A stretch of 64,000 nt of DNA from JANXMY01 sp964251675. Lineage in GTDB: Bacteria; Armatimonadota; Armatimonadia; Armatimonadales; Capsulimonadaceae. The stretch's first letter is position 1. The number at the start of each line of letters is the position of its first letter. The position numbers were made by a program, and so were the translations under genes. Under the pieces are notes generated by a model. That model did no database searches, had not been told where the DNA came from, and worked only from the letters and a program-made list of their open reading frames with translations. Below, piece after piece: positions 34,243 to 41,433 of the stretch. Where the stretch lies: NCBI GenBank assembly GCA_964251675.1, contig CAXUKS010000002.1:62001-126000 (forward strand), given 5' to 3'.

Positions 34243-34860
34243 ATGACAACACCTGGAATTGACCAAGCCGCAGCGAGGTCAGCCATTCAGCGCATCCGTG
34301 GGATTTCCTGGCGTCGCGATCCTGCCCGGCTCCCCTCACAGATTGTCCTGATGCGCGAATATCTGCGCCGCTCGGCGCTGGTCGCTGAAACAGTGGGGGG
34401 CGTGGCAGACTGGCCCTGGGACGACGCGGCGGCGCGTCTGACCCTGCCGGGCGTGGATCGCCGCCGCCTGCCGGGCTGCGTGTTTCTGGACCCCGCGCCG
34501 GAGTATCTGGGGCCGGATGCTGATCCTCTGGAAGCGGAGGTGATCGCGCTGAATGGCCGGGTCAATACGGGCGGTCAGGCGAAAAGCGCCTATGCCTGGG
34601 AGAGCTGCCTGTGGTATATCCGCTGGGAGGCCGTTAAAAATCACCCGGCCCTGCGCGTGTTGAATCTGCCCGACTTGTACGACCCGCTGATTACATTCCA
34701 CGAGCGCGGCGGCTGGTTCCGTCCCGAACAGGGCTATCTGGACCTGGACGGATATAACCTCTCCCGCCTGAGCTGCCGGGTGATGGCCGAGCAGATGCCG
34801 CCGCCCTCGCTTGCCCCGGCGGCGCTGGATCACCTAGATCAAGAAAGAAACCCCCAATGA
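34243..34860 (+). CDS. protein of unknown function between vgrG and the Eag chaperone (205 aa)
   Basis: No family is recognised. It is a soluble mixed alpha/beta protein with a WDDAAARLTLPGVDRRRLPG stretch, ESCLWYIRWEAVKNHPALRV, and a C-terminal FHERGGWFRPEQGYLDLDGY that is rich in aromatics. An AAAGG lies seven bases before the ATG at 34243. The ATG at 34237 sits too close to it. The stop overlaps the next start (ATGA), so it is coupled to the Eag gene. Its place suggests an adaptor that loads the toxins on VgrG, as DUF4123-type proteins do elsewhere, or an extra immunity factor. It is not clearly DUF4123. Confidence 0.55.
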   Translation: MTTPGIDQAAARSAIQRIRGISWRRDPARLPSQIVLMREYLRRSALVAETVGGVADWPWDDAAARLTLPGVDRRRLPGCVFLDPAPEYLGPDADPLEAEVIALNGRVNTGGQAKSAYAWESCLWYIRWEAVKNHPALRVLNLPDLYDPLITFHERGGWFRPEQGYLDLDGYNLSRLSCRVMAEQMPPPSLAPAALDHLDQERNPQ

Positions 34861-35312
34861 CCCCGTACCGCATCCAGGAAGGTGACCTGCTGCTGCCCGA
34901 CGGCGCTTCCGACCAGAGTGTGTCTGCATTCGGCATCACACTGGGACACTCCCCGCCCGGACAGCCGCCGGAGTTCAGCTTTGTGATCAGCCGCCAGCCT
35001 CTGCCGGAAGGCACGACTATCCACGCCTATGTGGACCAGCAGCTTCAGAGCTTTCCACAGATTTTTAGTGGCTATCGGCTGGTGGAACGCACCGCTGCGC
35101 CGGTGGGCGGGCAAGTCGCTCCGCTGATTGAGATGATCTGGCAGTCCGAGCGTGGGCCGATGTATCAGCGTCAGGCTATTTTGGCCTGCGGACCGCTGGA
35201 CGGGCGCCCGGCGGTGGCGCTGTCGCTGACCGGAACCACCCGCGAAGGGCTGCAGGATAAGTATCGGGATACATTTTTTCAGATGCTGTATGGCCTGAAG
35301 CTGCGTGCCTGA
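34857..35312 (+). CDS. Eag chaperone, DUF1795/DcrB-like (151 aa)
   Basis: It matches the EagR family, which binds the hydrophobic TM region of prePAAR effectors and keeps them soluble until they are mounted on VgrG. The DcrB fold is seen: FGITLGHSPPGQPPEFSFVI, PLPEGTTIHAYVDQQL, PQIFSGYRLVERTAAPVGGQ, IEMIWQSERGPMYQRQAIL and the last DKYRDTFFQMLYGL helix. Its size (about 145-150 aa) is typical. It directly precedes a prePAAR effector, as in known Eag-effector pairs. Its start overlaps the upstream stop by ATGA. Confidence 0.8.
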   Translation: MTPYRIQEGDLLLPDGASDQSVSAFGITLGHSPPGQPPEFSFVISRQPLPEGTTIHAYVDQQLQSFPQIFSGYRLVERTAAPVGGQVAPLIEMIWQSERGPMYQRQAILACGPLDGRPAVALSLTGTTREGLQDKYRDTFFQMLYGLKLRA

Positions 35313-35326
35313 CGAAAGCTGCCGTT

Positions 35327-37057
35327 ATGCCTGACTCCACACAGACCGCTGTTCGCGTTGGCGACGATATTCTGCACTCAGAGTCCCTGGGATGGGGTAT
35401 TGCAGGCATTATCGGCGGCCTGGCGGCTGGCCTGGTGGTAGGTGTATTGATTGTCGGCGGGACTATCGCTACCGGCGGCGCTCTGGCAGTGGTGGTCGGG
35501 GCGACTCTGCTGGGCGGCGGCCTGGGCGGTGGTTTAGGGAAAATCCTCGGCTCCCACCATTCCGCTGGAGCCAAAGGCAAGGTGCTGACCGGCTCGCCCA
35601 ATGTCTTTATCGGTTTCGACAAAAAGCCGGCGGCCCGCGCCGAGGCGGATGTGGCGCACTGTGAGGAGCACTCTGACTCGGAGCCTGCTCTGGAACAGCC
35701 TGCGATTATCGGCAAAAAGATCGCCCAGGGCAGCGAGCACGTTCTGATCAACGGGCATTACGCCGCCCGCAAGGGGGACCGGGGAACCTGCGACTTCACG
35801 CTGGGCGACGGCTGGGCGACGGTAGTGATCGGCGGTCCGCCCAAGACGGTCGCGGGGCTGACAATCACGTCTGAAACGGCGTCCATTGATGGCTTGATCA
35901 CCGGCATGATGATTGCAGGCGGTATTGTGCTGATGATTCCGGCGGCGGCAGCCATGCTCAGTGCCGGAGCTGCTGCCGGGGTGTCCGGCGCGGCGCTATA
36001 TGGACAAGTCGCACTGAGAGTGGCAGGGCAGTTTGGGCTGGGCTACCTGATGAGTGAAGGAGGCGGCAAGGGAATGCATTCCCTCGGTGTCAATGTCTTT
36101 GGCTTAAAAGAAGGTTCAGAAGCACTCGAGATGATGACGTTCGGCGGACAGGTCCTCACACCGTTCGCGGGAGCAAAAGGCTTCAAAGCAATCAGTGATG
36201 CGCCGTTCGTGGGTGGCAAATCTGGTGGCGAGGTTCCAGTCGCCGAGCCAATCGTGGCTGAGCCAATTGAGCCTGCGCCATCTGAGCCAATCGTGGCTGA
36301 GCCAATTGAGCCTGCGCCATCTGAGCCAATTGAGCCTGCGCCTGTTGAGTCTGTTGAACCTTCGTCTGCCAATTATCCCGAAGCCTCTCGTCCCCTTCCC
36401 GAAGCCGCGCCCGCTGCTGACGCGCCGAAGATTGCCGAGCGACCTGTCGATCCGGGTGAAGCCCCCGCTGCGTCTGAGCCGCTGCCCGCCAATGAGCCGG
36501 AGGCACCCCTGCCTGAACGCGCCCCGGAGGCCAGTGCGCCGGATAATGCGCCGGGCAGCGAACCGGCAGACGCCGAGCCACCGGTTACGAAGCTCTCGCA
36601 GTCTGGTGGGCTTAAAGCAACCGAGGGGACGCGGGTTACCAAGCCGAATGGTCAGCTGGGACCCGCGTCGCATCCTCTGGAAAGTCATGGACCGGACCGG
36701 CCTTTGAGCGTGTCGGACGGCCTTGATTCCGTGGAGCAAAGAATGATTGATAAGCCAAACATGGGCAGCTCAACCAAGTTCGCAGATCGTGCGGCCATGG
36801 AAACGGCTATTGGCAAAGCGGTAGATGCCAATACTGCGGATATTGACGCCTGGCTGGCAACCAACCCGCCTGCGGGATCGAATATGCCGCCGATTGACTA
36901 CGATCCCCAGATGGGAAATATTGGTGAGGGTTACAGCCGTCCCTCAGCGGGGGCACCCTATAGCCCTATCAATACCCCTCTCGAAAGTATTCGCATGATT
37001 CTGAAGTCGGATGGCAACGGCGGGTATGTGATACAGACTGCGTACCCGACCCCTTAG
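35327..37057 (+). CDS. prePAAR/PAAR class II effector with RNase A-like toxin (576 aa)
   Basis: The layout is prePAAR motif (residues 8-17, AVRVGDDILH, the AARxxDxxxH pattern with one change), TM region 1 (about 23-75), PAAR domain (about 85-185), TM region 2 (about 190-245), a Pro/Glu-rich linker with an exact 39-bp repeat, then a toxin (about 445-576). Class II prePAAR effectors with two TM regions need an Eag chaperone, which is the gene just upstream. The toxin matches the bacterial CdiA-CT RNase A-like fold: His454, FADRAAMETAIGKA, IDAWLATN, and C-terminal TAYP with Thr571 and Tyr573 in the places reported as catalytic in CdiA-CT from Yersinia. It should degrade RNA in a rival cell. Residues 42-183 are shared with the second effector. 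Confidence 0.83.
   Translation: MPDSTQTAVRVGDDILHSESLGWGIAGIIGGLAAGLVVGVLIVGGTIATGGALAVVVGATLLGGGLGGGLGKILGSHHSAGAKGKVLTGSPNVFIGFDKKPAARAEADVAHCEEHSDSEPALEQPAIIGKKIAQGSEHVLINGHYAARKGDRGTCDFTLGDGWATVVIGGPPKTVAGLTITSETASIDGLITGMMIAGGIVLMIPAAAAMLSAGAAAGVSGAALYGQVALRVAGQFGLGYLMSEGGGKGMHSLGVNVFGLKEGSEALEMMTFGGQVLTPFAGAKGFKAISDAPFVGGKSGGEVPVAEPIVAEPIEPAPSEPIVAEPIEPAPSEPIEPAPVESVEPSSANYPEASRPLPEAAPAADAPKIAERPVDPGEAPAASEPLPANEPEAPLPERAPEASAPDNAPGSEPADAEPPVTKLSQSGGLKATEGTRVTKPNGQLGPASHPLESHGPDRPLSVSDGLDSVEQRMIDKPNMGSSTKFADRAAMETAIGKAVDANTADIDAWLATNPPAGSNMPPIDYDPQMGNIGEGYSRPSAGAPYSPINTPLESIRMILKSDGNGGYVIQTAYPTP
36240..36345. repeat. 39-bp repeat inside the toxin linker
   Basis: A 39-bp stretch coding for VAEPIEPAPSEPI-type residues is repeated directly in the linker of effector 1, with partial further copies. 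The repeat keeps the frame and only changes linker length. Confidence 0.8.
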
Positions 37058-37066
37058 GAGAGAAAC

Positions 37067-37390
37067 TTGAGCTGGCAAAAAAATGTGAATGACGTGCTTG
37101 GCGCTTATTTTTGCGACTCTTCGGTCGCGGAAGGGGCAGCCGAACTAGTTTTCGTCAGTGAAGACCACCCCGATTATCACCACCTCTACCTCTCGACCTT
37201 TGATGAGGCCATAAAAACTGCGCTCTTGGGGAGCGAAACGGAGAAAGCGGAATTGGTTGCTCTCCTGAAACGCTCAAACCTCGCTGTCGCCACAGTCGAG
37301 GAGGCGCATAGCCTGCTGGAAGAGATACGGGCAGAATACCTCAGACAGTATCACCTCGCCCTTACCAATTCACCTCGCCCTTACCAATAA
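37067..37390 (+). CDS. probable immunity protein for the RNase A-like toxin (107 aa)
   Basis: A small acidic protein lies 9 bp behind effector 1 on the same strand, as immunity proteins do. The start is TTG at 37067, with GGAGAG a few bases upstream. The middle has HPDYHHLYLSTFDEAIKTAL, then charged helices (EEAHSLLEEIRAEYLRQY). This fits small CdiI-like immunity proteins of RNase A-type CdiA toxins in size and place, but no firm match can be made. The 3' end is a 19-bp tandem duplication that changes the last residues. Confidence 0.6.
   Translation: MSWQKNVNDVLGAYFCDSSVAEGAAELVFVSEDHPDYHHLYLSTFDEAIKTALLGSETEKAELVALLKRSNLAVATVEEAHSLLEEIRAEYLRQYHLALTNSPRPYQ
37352..37390. repeat. 19-bp tandem duplication at the immunity gene end
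   Basis: The text ttcacctcgcccttaccaa occurs twice in a row across the last codons and the stop of the immunity gene. The duplication lengthens the C-terminus. Confidence 0.85.
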
Positions 37391-37835
37391 GGTGTGACCG
37401 AGGGGTGGCAGTCACCAGCAGGGTCCTTGTCTGTGAGAACGACGAGAAGCCGCACGATAAGGAAGCCTTTCGTATGAACCGCACCCACTCGACAGCCCAG
37501 CAGGTCTTAGACAAGGGCAGGCAGCGAACTTTTGGGAAGCGGTGCTGGCGAAGGCGGAGTTTCATGGTTCCGACTTACGTAACGCCAGCGTCGACAAGGC
37601 AAATCCCATTCAAACGTTTTTCTGAATTGCAATTTGCATGGAGCTGCGTTTTGCGACGCGGCTGCCAATCCGTAGAGTCTGCCAGCAATCTAAACTGATT
37701 CACGACACGCTCGACAACCGTCGTGGAAGTCACCGTGGAAAACAAGCACCGCAGATAAGAAGTGGCTTGGACGCGGGAACCGCTTCTCTGCGAAATTGTC
37801 CTGTCCGCGATGGGTAATGAGGGTGGCAGGACCGA
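37391..37835 (+). pseudogene. degenerate stretch with pentapeptide-repeat-like remnants
   Basis: No intact frame covers this gap. Reading one frame near 37517-37610 gives AKAEFHGSDLRNASVDKANP, which has the A-(D/N)-L-x-x rhythm of pentapeptide-repeat proteins. After a frame change near the T-run at 37617, NCNLHGAAFCDAAAN continues the rhythm. This looks like a decayed pentapeptide-repeat gene, a type often found near T6SS effectors. The rest cannot be assigned. Confidence 0.35.
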
Positions 37836-37871
37836 GGATAAGTACCGAGATACGTTACAAAGATTGCCTTT
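37836..37871 (+). pseudogene. fragment of a second Eag chaperone gene
   Basis: Eighteen bases at 37836-37853 match the 3' part of the intact eag gene (coding for DKYRDT near 35257) at 16 of 18 positions. The distance to the following effector start is shortened. The second effector once had its own chaperone gene in front of it, of which only the end is left. Confidence 0.6.
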
Positions 37872-40163
37872 ATGCCTGATTCCACACAGACCGCTGTTCG
37901 CGTCGGCGACGATATTCTGCACACAGACGCCCACAACTGGGGGGTTCTGGGAATTGTCGGCGGCCTGGCGGCGGGCCTCGTCGTGGGGGCGCTGCTTGTC
38001 GGCGGGACTATCGCTACCGGCGGCGCTCTGGCAGTGGTGGTCGGGGCGACTCTGCTGGGCGGCGGCCTGGGCGGTGGTTTAGGGAAAATCCTCGGCTCCC
38101 ACCATTCCGCTGGAGCCAAAGGCAAGGTGCTGACCGGCTCGCCCAATGTCTTTATCGGTTTCGACAAAAAGCCGGCGGCCCGCGCCGAGGCGGATGTGGC
38201 GCACTGTGAGGAGCACTCTGACTCGGAGCCTGCTCTGGAACAGCCTGCGATTATCGGCAAAAAGATCGCCCAGGGCAGCGAGCACGTTCTGATCAACGGG
38301 CATTACGCCGCCCGCAAGGGGGACCGGGGAACCTGCGACTTCACGCTGGGCGACGGCTGGGCGACGGTAGTGATCGGCGGTCCGCCCAAGACGGTCGCGG
38401 GGCTGACAATCACGTCTGAGACGGCGTCCATTGAAGGCTTGATTCTGGGCATGACGCTGGTGGGCGGCGCTTTGCTGATGGTTCCGGCGGCAGCCGCTAT
38501 TGTCAGCGGTGGCGCGGCGGCGGGACTGGGCTGGGGAAGCATCGCAGGCCAGCTTGCGGTGCGCCTGGGAGGCCAGCTTGCGCTCGGGCTGGGGCTGAGC
38601 ACGGCAGGCGGGATGGGCCTCGGCTATGTCGGCGGCAAAATCTGGGGGCAAGGCTCCCTGGGTCAGGATTTGTCGGCATTTGCCGGACAGGTCATTGTCC
38701 CCTTCGCGGGCGCGGCCAAAATTCCCGGTGTTGGCAAAAGCGCCTACGGCCTGATTGACGGCGTCCCGGCGTTCGGCAATGGGGCAGGCAGGGCACTCCC
38801 CGAAGGACTGCCGGTGGGGGAAGATGTGCCGCAGCGCCTCGGCGGCACGGGCGCGGGGCCGGAACTCACAAACACGGCAGCGGAGCAGGCACGGGCCAAT
38901 GCCGCCTATGAGCAGATTCGATCCAACCCGGACGATGTCGCACAGATCGCCCGCAATACCGGGCACTCCCCTGAGACTATTCAGACCGTCAAAGACCACT
39001 TATTTAATAGTCAGCACGACATCATGGACCCGGAAACGGGGCAGGTCACACGCGGTAATTTCACGCCGGACGAAGGCATTGCCAACCAGTGGAACAAAGC
39101 TGCCGACGGCACTCTGGGGCAGCCGCGCCAGACCGCCTGGGGCACGCCAATTGAAGGCACGGCAAACCCCGGCGAAGTCACCGATTTCAACCGCCTGATC
39201 GCCCACGAATATACGGAGCAGGGCCTGGTCTCGGACGGCCTGCCTTATCAGCACCCGGACTCATGGGTGCAGGATGCCAGCGGAGAATGGCAGTACCGGC
39301 CCGGCCCCAACAATTTCGGGGCGCACGACCTATCGCCGAACTTCCGCGAAGACCCATTTTCTCACTACGAGAGCACCCTGGGCCGCTCGTCTGAGGGCAT
39401 CCCGCGCCCCAATGAAACCAATTCCAATCTGGACGACGTGCTGGCTGGCATCCGCCGCAGCCTGGGAGAGGACGGCGGCCCCCCCGAAGGCGGCGGCGGT
39501 CCCAAAGGCGGCGGCCCTGCCGGGGGCGAAAAACCCTTCACTCCGGCCCGCCCCCTGCCGCCGAACCCGCCCGAAGGCCGCCCTATCACGCCTGCGCCCG
39601 AAGCCGAGCCGGTGGCCGTCCCCGACGCTGCTGCCGGCAAGCCGCCCGGCTCTGGAGTCGCCCCTGAGCCAGCCGAACCGCTTCCGGCTGCTGACCCGCA
39701 GGGGCCGACACCCGAACCCGCGCCGGAGGCCAGTGTGCAGCAGGCTATCTCGCGGGAGCTGTACAGCAAGCTGCGAAAGCAGACGCCTTCTCATGCAATG
39801 AGAGATGCGGTCAATGAAAACACTCCGGAGCTTCCTTACGACGACCCGGCTCTGCCCGGCCAGAGTGTGACAGGCCGCCTGGAAGCAGATCATATTGTGC
39901 CAATGAAAACAATCACGCAGATGGAGGGCTTCGACCAGCTCAGTGAAGCCGACCAATTGCGGGTTCTGAACTCAAGAGATAATTTTGTTGGCCTGAGCAA
40001 AACGGCCAATACCTCCAAGGGATCGAAAAGTTATGCGGACTGGACCGAATACAAAAAGGAGGGTGTTTCGGTAGACCCTGCCTTCCGGCAGCGAATGATG
40101 CAGAGGGAGCAGGAGAGCGCCGTCGAACTGCAGAACTATATCAATCGTCTTCGCGGAAGATAG
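37872..40163 (+). CDS. prePAAR/PAAR class II effector with HExxE and HNH toxin regions (763 aa)
   Basis: The N-terminal half repeats effector 1: prePAAR residues 8-17, TM 1, PAAR, TM 2 (about 190-245), with DNA identical to effector 1 from 37996 to 38419. A middle region (about 330-500) with HSPETIQTVKDHLFNSQHD and AHEYTEQGL (His445, Glu446, Glu449) resembles a domain common in polymorphic toxins and carries an HExxE pattern that could bind metal. A Gly/Pro linker follows. The C-terminal region (about 615-763) is an HNH nuclease: ADHIVPMKTITQ (Asp673, His674) and LNSRDNFVGLSKTANTSKGS, as in Rhs-tip DNases. The likely target is DNA. It probably uses the Eag protein at 34857. Confidence 0.82.
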   Translation: MPDSTQTAVRVGDDILHTDAHNWGVLGIVGGLAAGLVVGALLVGGTIATGGALAVVVGATLLGGGLGGGLGKILGSHHSAGAKGKVLTGSPNVFIGFDKKPAARAEADVAHCEEHSDSEPALEQPAIIGKKIAQGSEHVLINGHYAARKGDRGTCDFTLGDGWATVVIGGPPKTVAGLTITSETASIEGLILGMTLVGGALLMVPAAAAIVSGGAAAGLGWGSIAGQLAVRLGGQLALGLGLSTAGGMGLGYVGGKIWGQGSLGQDLSAFAGQVIVPFAGAAKIPGVGKSAYGLIDGVPAFGNGAGRALPEGLPVGEDVPQRLGGTGAGPELTNTAAEQARANAAYEQIRSNPDDVAQIARNTGHSPETIQTVKDHLFNSQHDIMDPETGQVTRGNFTPDEGIANQWNKAADGTLGQPRQTAWGTPIEGTANPGEVTDFNRLIAHEYTEQGLVSDGLPYQHPDSWVQDASGEWQYRPGPNNFGAHDLSPNFREDPFSHYESTLGRSSEGIPRPNETNSNLDDVLAGIRRSLGEDGGPPEGGGGPKGGGPAGGEKPFTPARPLPPNPPEGRPITPAPEAEPVAVPDAAAGKPPGSGVAPEPAEPLPAADPQGPTPEPAPEASVQQAISRELYSKLRKQTPSHAMRDAVNENTPELPYDDPALPGQSVTGRLEADHIVPMKTITQMEGFDQLSEADQLRVLNSRDNFVGLSKTANTSKGSKSYADWTEYKKEGVSVDPAFRQRMMQREQESAVELQNYINRLRGR

Positions 40164-40185
40164 TCCCAATCCTTGAAAGAAAACT

Positions 40186-40920
40186 ATGTCTCTTCCTACC
40201 ACCGAAAAAATGCTGGACAAAGTGCGAAAGTTTGTCCCCCGCCCCCGCCTGATTACTTCCGCCGAGGAGGCCGAGCGCATCCCCGGCGTGCCGGACGCCT
40301 GGGTAAGCGTGCTGCGTCAGCAGGAACAGGGCATCAACGGCTGGGCGGACCTCTGGCAGCCGTACCAGAGCCTGCTGCCAGGCGTATATGACTTCCTGCA
40401 GCATCAGGTGCGCGGAGTCTGTCTCCTGCTGGAAGAGACGCAGCCACCGAGCCTGCTGTATGTCTACAGTGAGGGCGAGGCCGACTACTTCCATCGCGGC
40501 TATCCCGCCCTCGGCAGCCATCAGCCCGAGGAAAGCCGGGCTGTCTGGGAACACTTGCCGCCGCGCCTGCAGGAGTTTTACCGCTCACTGCACAATGGCT
40601 GGACACAGCTTTCTTCCGATGCCCTGGGGCCGCTGCCGCTGGCGCATCTGGAGCTGCTTTCCGACCAAGACTGGGAGCTGGAACCGGGCGAAGAAGAGGC
40701 GCTGCCGTTTCGGTTAGATCAGGTGCTGACCGTATTCAACAACGGAGGCGGTGATCTGCTGGGGCTGGATTTTGGTTCGGGTGCGCCGGAGAATCACGCC
40801 CTGGTCTGGTGGCACGAAGAGCCGCTGGAGCCGGATGTAGACCAAAACTTCTGGGCCTTGATGGACGGCTGGATTTGCGGGCAGATGGAGACGGTGGACC
40901 GGCAAATAACGATCAAATAA
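40186..40920 (+). CDS. SUKH/SMI1-type immunity protein (244 aa)
   Basis: The sequence has the SMI1/KNR4 (SUKH) pattern: an N-terminal helix, LPPRLQEFYRSLHNGW (the conserved P-x-x-x-x-x-F-Y-x-x-x-N-G motif), ELLSDQDWELEP, then LTVFNNGGGDLLGLDFGSGA and LVWWHEEP, and a last DQNFWALMDGWI helix. SUKH proteins are the commonest immunity partners of nuclease toxins. It lies 22 bp behind the HNH effector, so it is its probable antidote. It is longer than many SUKH proteins because of the first 100 residues. Confidence 0.75.
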   Translation: MSLPTTEKMLDKVRKFVPRPRLITSAEEAERIPGVPDAWVSVLRQQEQGINGWADLWQPYQSLLPGVYDFLQHQVRGVCLLLEETQPPSLLYVYSEGEADYFHRGYPALGSHQPEESRAVWEHLPPRLQEFYRSLHNGWTQLSSDALGPLPLAHLELLSDQDWELEPGEEEALPFRLDQVLTVFNNGGGDLLGLDFGSGAPENHALVWWHEEPLEPDVDQNFWALMDGWICGQMETVDRQITIK

Positions 40921-40952
40921 CGATGCCTGAGACCGCGAAGTCATAGAAACAA

Positions 40953-41014
40953 GGGCGTTGCCGCATAAATCCTAGCCGCCCTCGCCCTCCGGCTAGGATA
41001 TATGCAGCAACGCC
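40953..41014. repeat. palindromic repeat
   Basis: ggcgttgc and gcaacgcc close the two ends, with cctagcc/ggctagg paired inside. Related half-copies (gttgc..ataaatc) lie at 16040 and 20173. It follows the immunity gene stop and could also end its transcript. Confidence 0.8.
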
Positions 41015-41074
41015 GAAAACAAGCGTCAGGGTGGGACTCGCTCTGACAAGTGCCAAACGCGTTACGGAGAAAAC

Positions 41075-41104
41075 TTGACAATCGCTTGATGAGTATGTTA
41101 TCAT
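41075..41104 (+). promoter_or_regulatory. sigma70-type promoter of the eCIS cluster
   Basis: TTGACA at 41075-41080 and TATCAT at 41099-41104 are separated by 18 bp. The -35 box is a perfect consensus. Transcription would start near 41111, leaving a leader of about 320 bases before the first DUF4157 gene. It is the clearest promoter in the window. Confidence 0.7.
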
Positions 41105-41256
41105 AGCGCCATCGAGTTTCACTGGCACCTTGCCTTATCTTCTGCCGTACCCGTTCTATTTTCAAATCACTGTTTCCCAGCGTTCCCAGGGCTGCATGAC
41201 CATTCGTTCCTGCCAAAACATCCCTTGCTTGACGCTGATTTCTGGAGGAAGCACCC

Positions 41257-41325
41257 ATGTTCAGAACGAAGCAAATCGCTTCCCTTGCTGCTGCCCTTGA
41301 CCTTGCTCGGATTTTCACGCATTAA
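41257..41325 (+). CDS. possible 22-aa leader peptide
   Basis: A 22-codon frame (MFRTKQIASLAAALDLARIF, then TH) starts after an excellent GGAGGAA. It lies between the promoter and the first eCIS gene. A hairpin follows 19 bases after its stop. It has no run of one amino acid, so classical attenuation is not obvious. It may be a short translated leader or a chance frame. Confidence 0.35.
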   Translation: MFRTKQIASLAAALDLARIFTH

Positions 41326-41344
41326 TCCCTTACTTGTTTCTCCG

Positions 41345-41365
41345 CAGTGTGCTTTTTGCACACTG
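41345..41365 (+). promoter_or_regulatory. hairpin in the eCIS leader
   Basis: An 8-bp perfect stem (cagtgtgc/gcacactg) closes a loop of five T. It lies between the 22-codon frame and the first eCIS gene. There is no T-run behind it, so it is not a plain terminator. Confidence 0.45.
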
Positions 41366-41433
41366 TGCTCGTGGCTGATCTGATCCCTGCTGGTACTGCA
41401 CATCAGGAGTAGTGGCCTTGACGGTCTACAACT

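Larger units (their letters stand above)
40921..41433. other. intergenic leader of the eCIS cluster
   Basis: No long gene lies here. It holds a palindromic repeat (40953-41014), a promoter (41075-41104), a 22-codon frame with a strong ribosome site (41257-41325) and a hairpin (41345-41365) before the first eCIS gene. These parts together may form a regulated leader. Confidence 0.6.

Noticed and set aside
36200..36700. Open frames in other phases under the toxin linker
   Set aside because: Repeats in the linker keep several frames open. Only the effector frame joins the PAAR and RNase parts.
20594..40920. Reading the T6SS-like module as a prophage
   Set aside because: No integrase, capsid, portal, terminase or lysis gene is seen, while TssK-like and Eag/prePAAR genes point to a secretion system.
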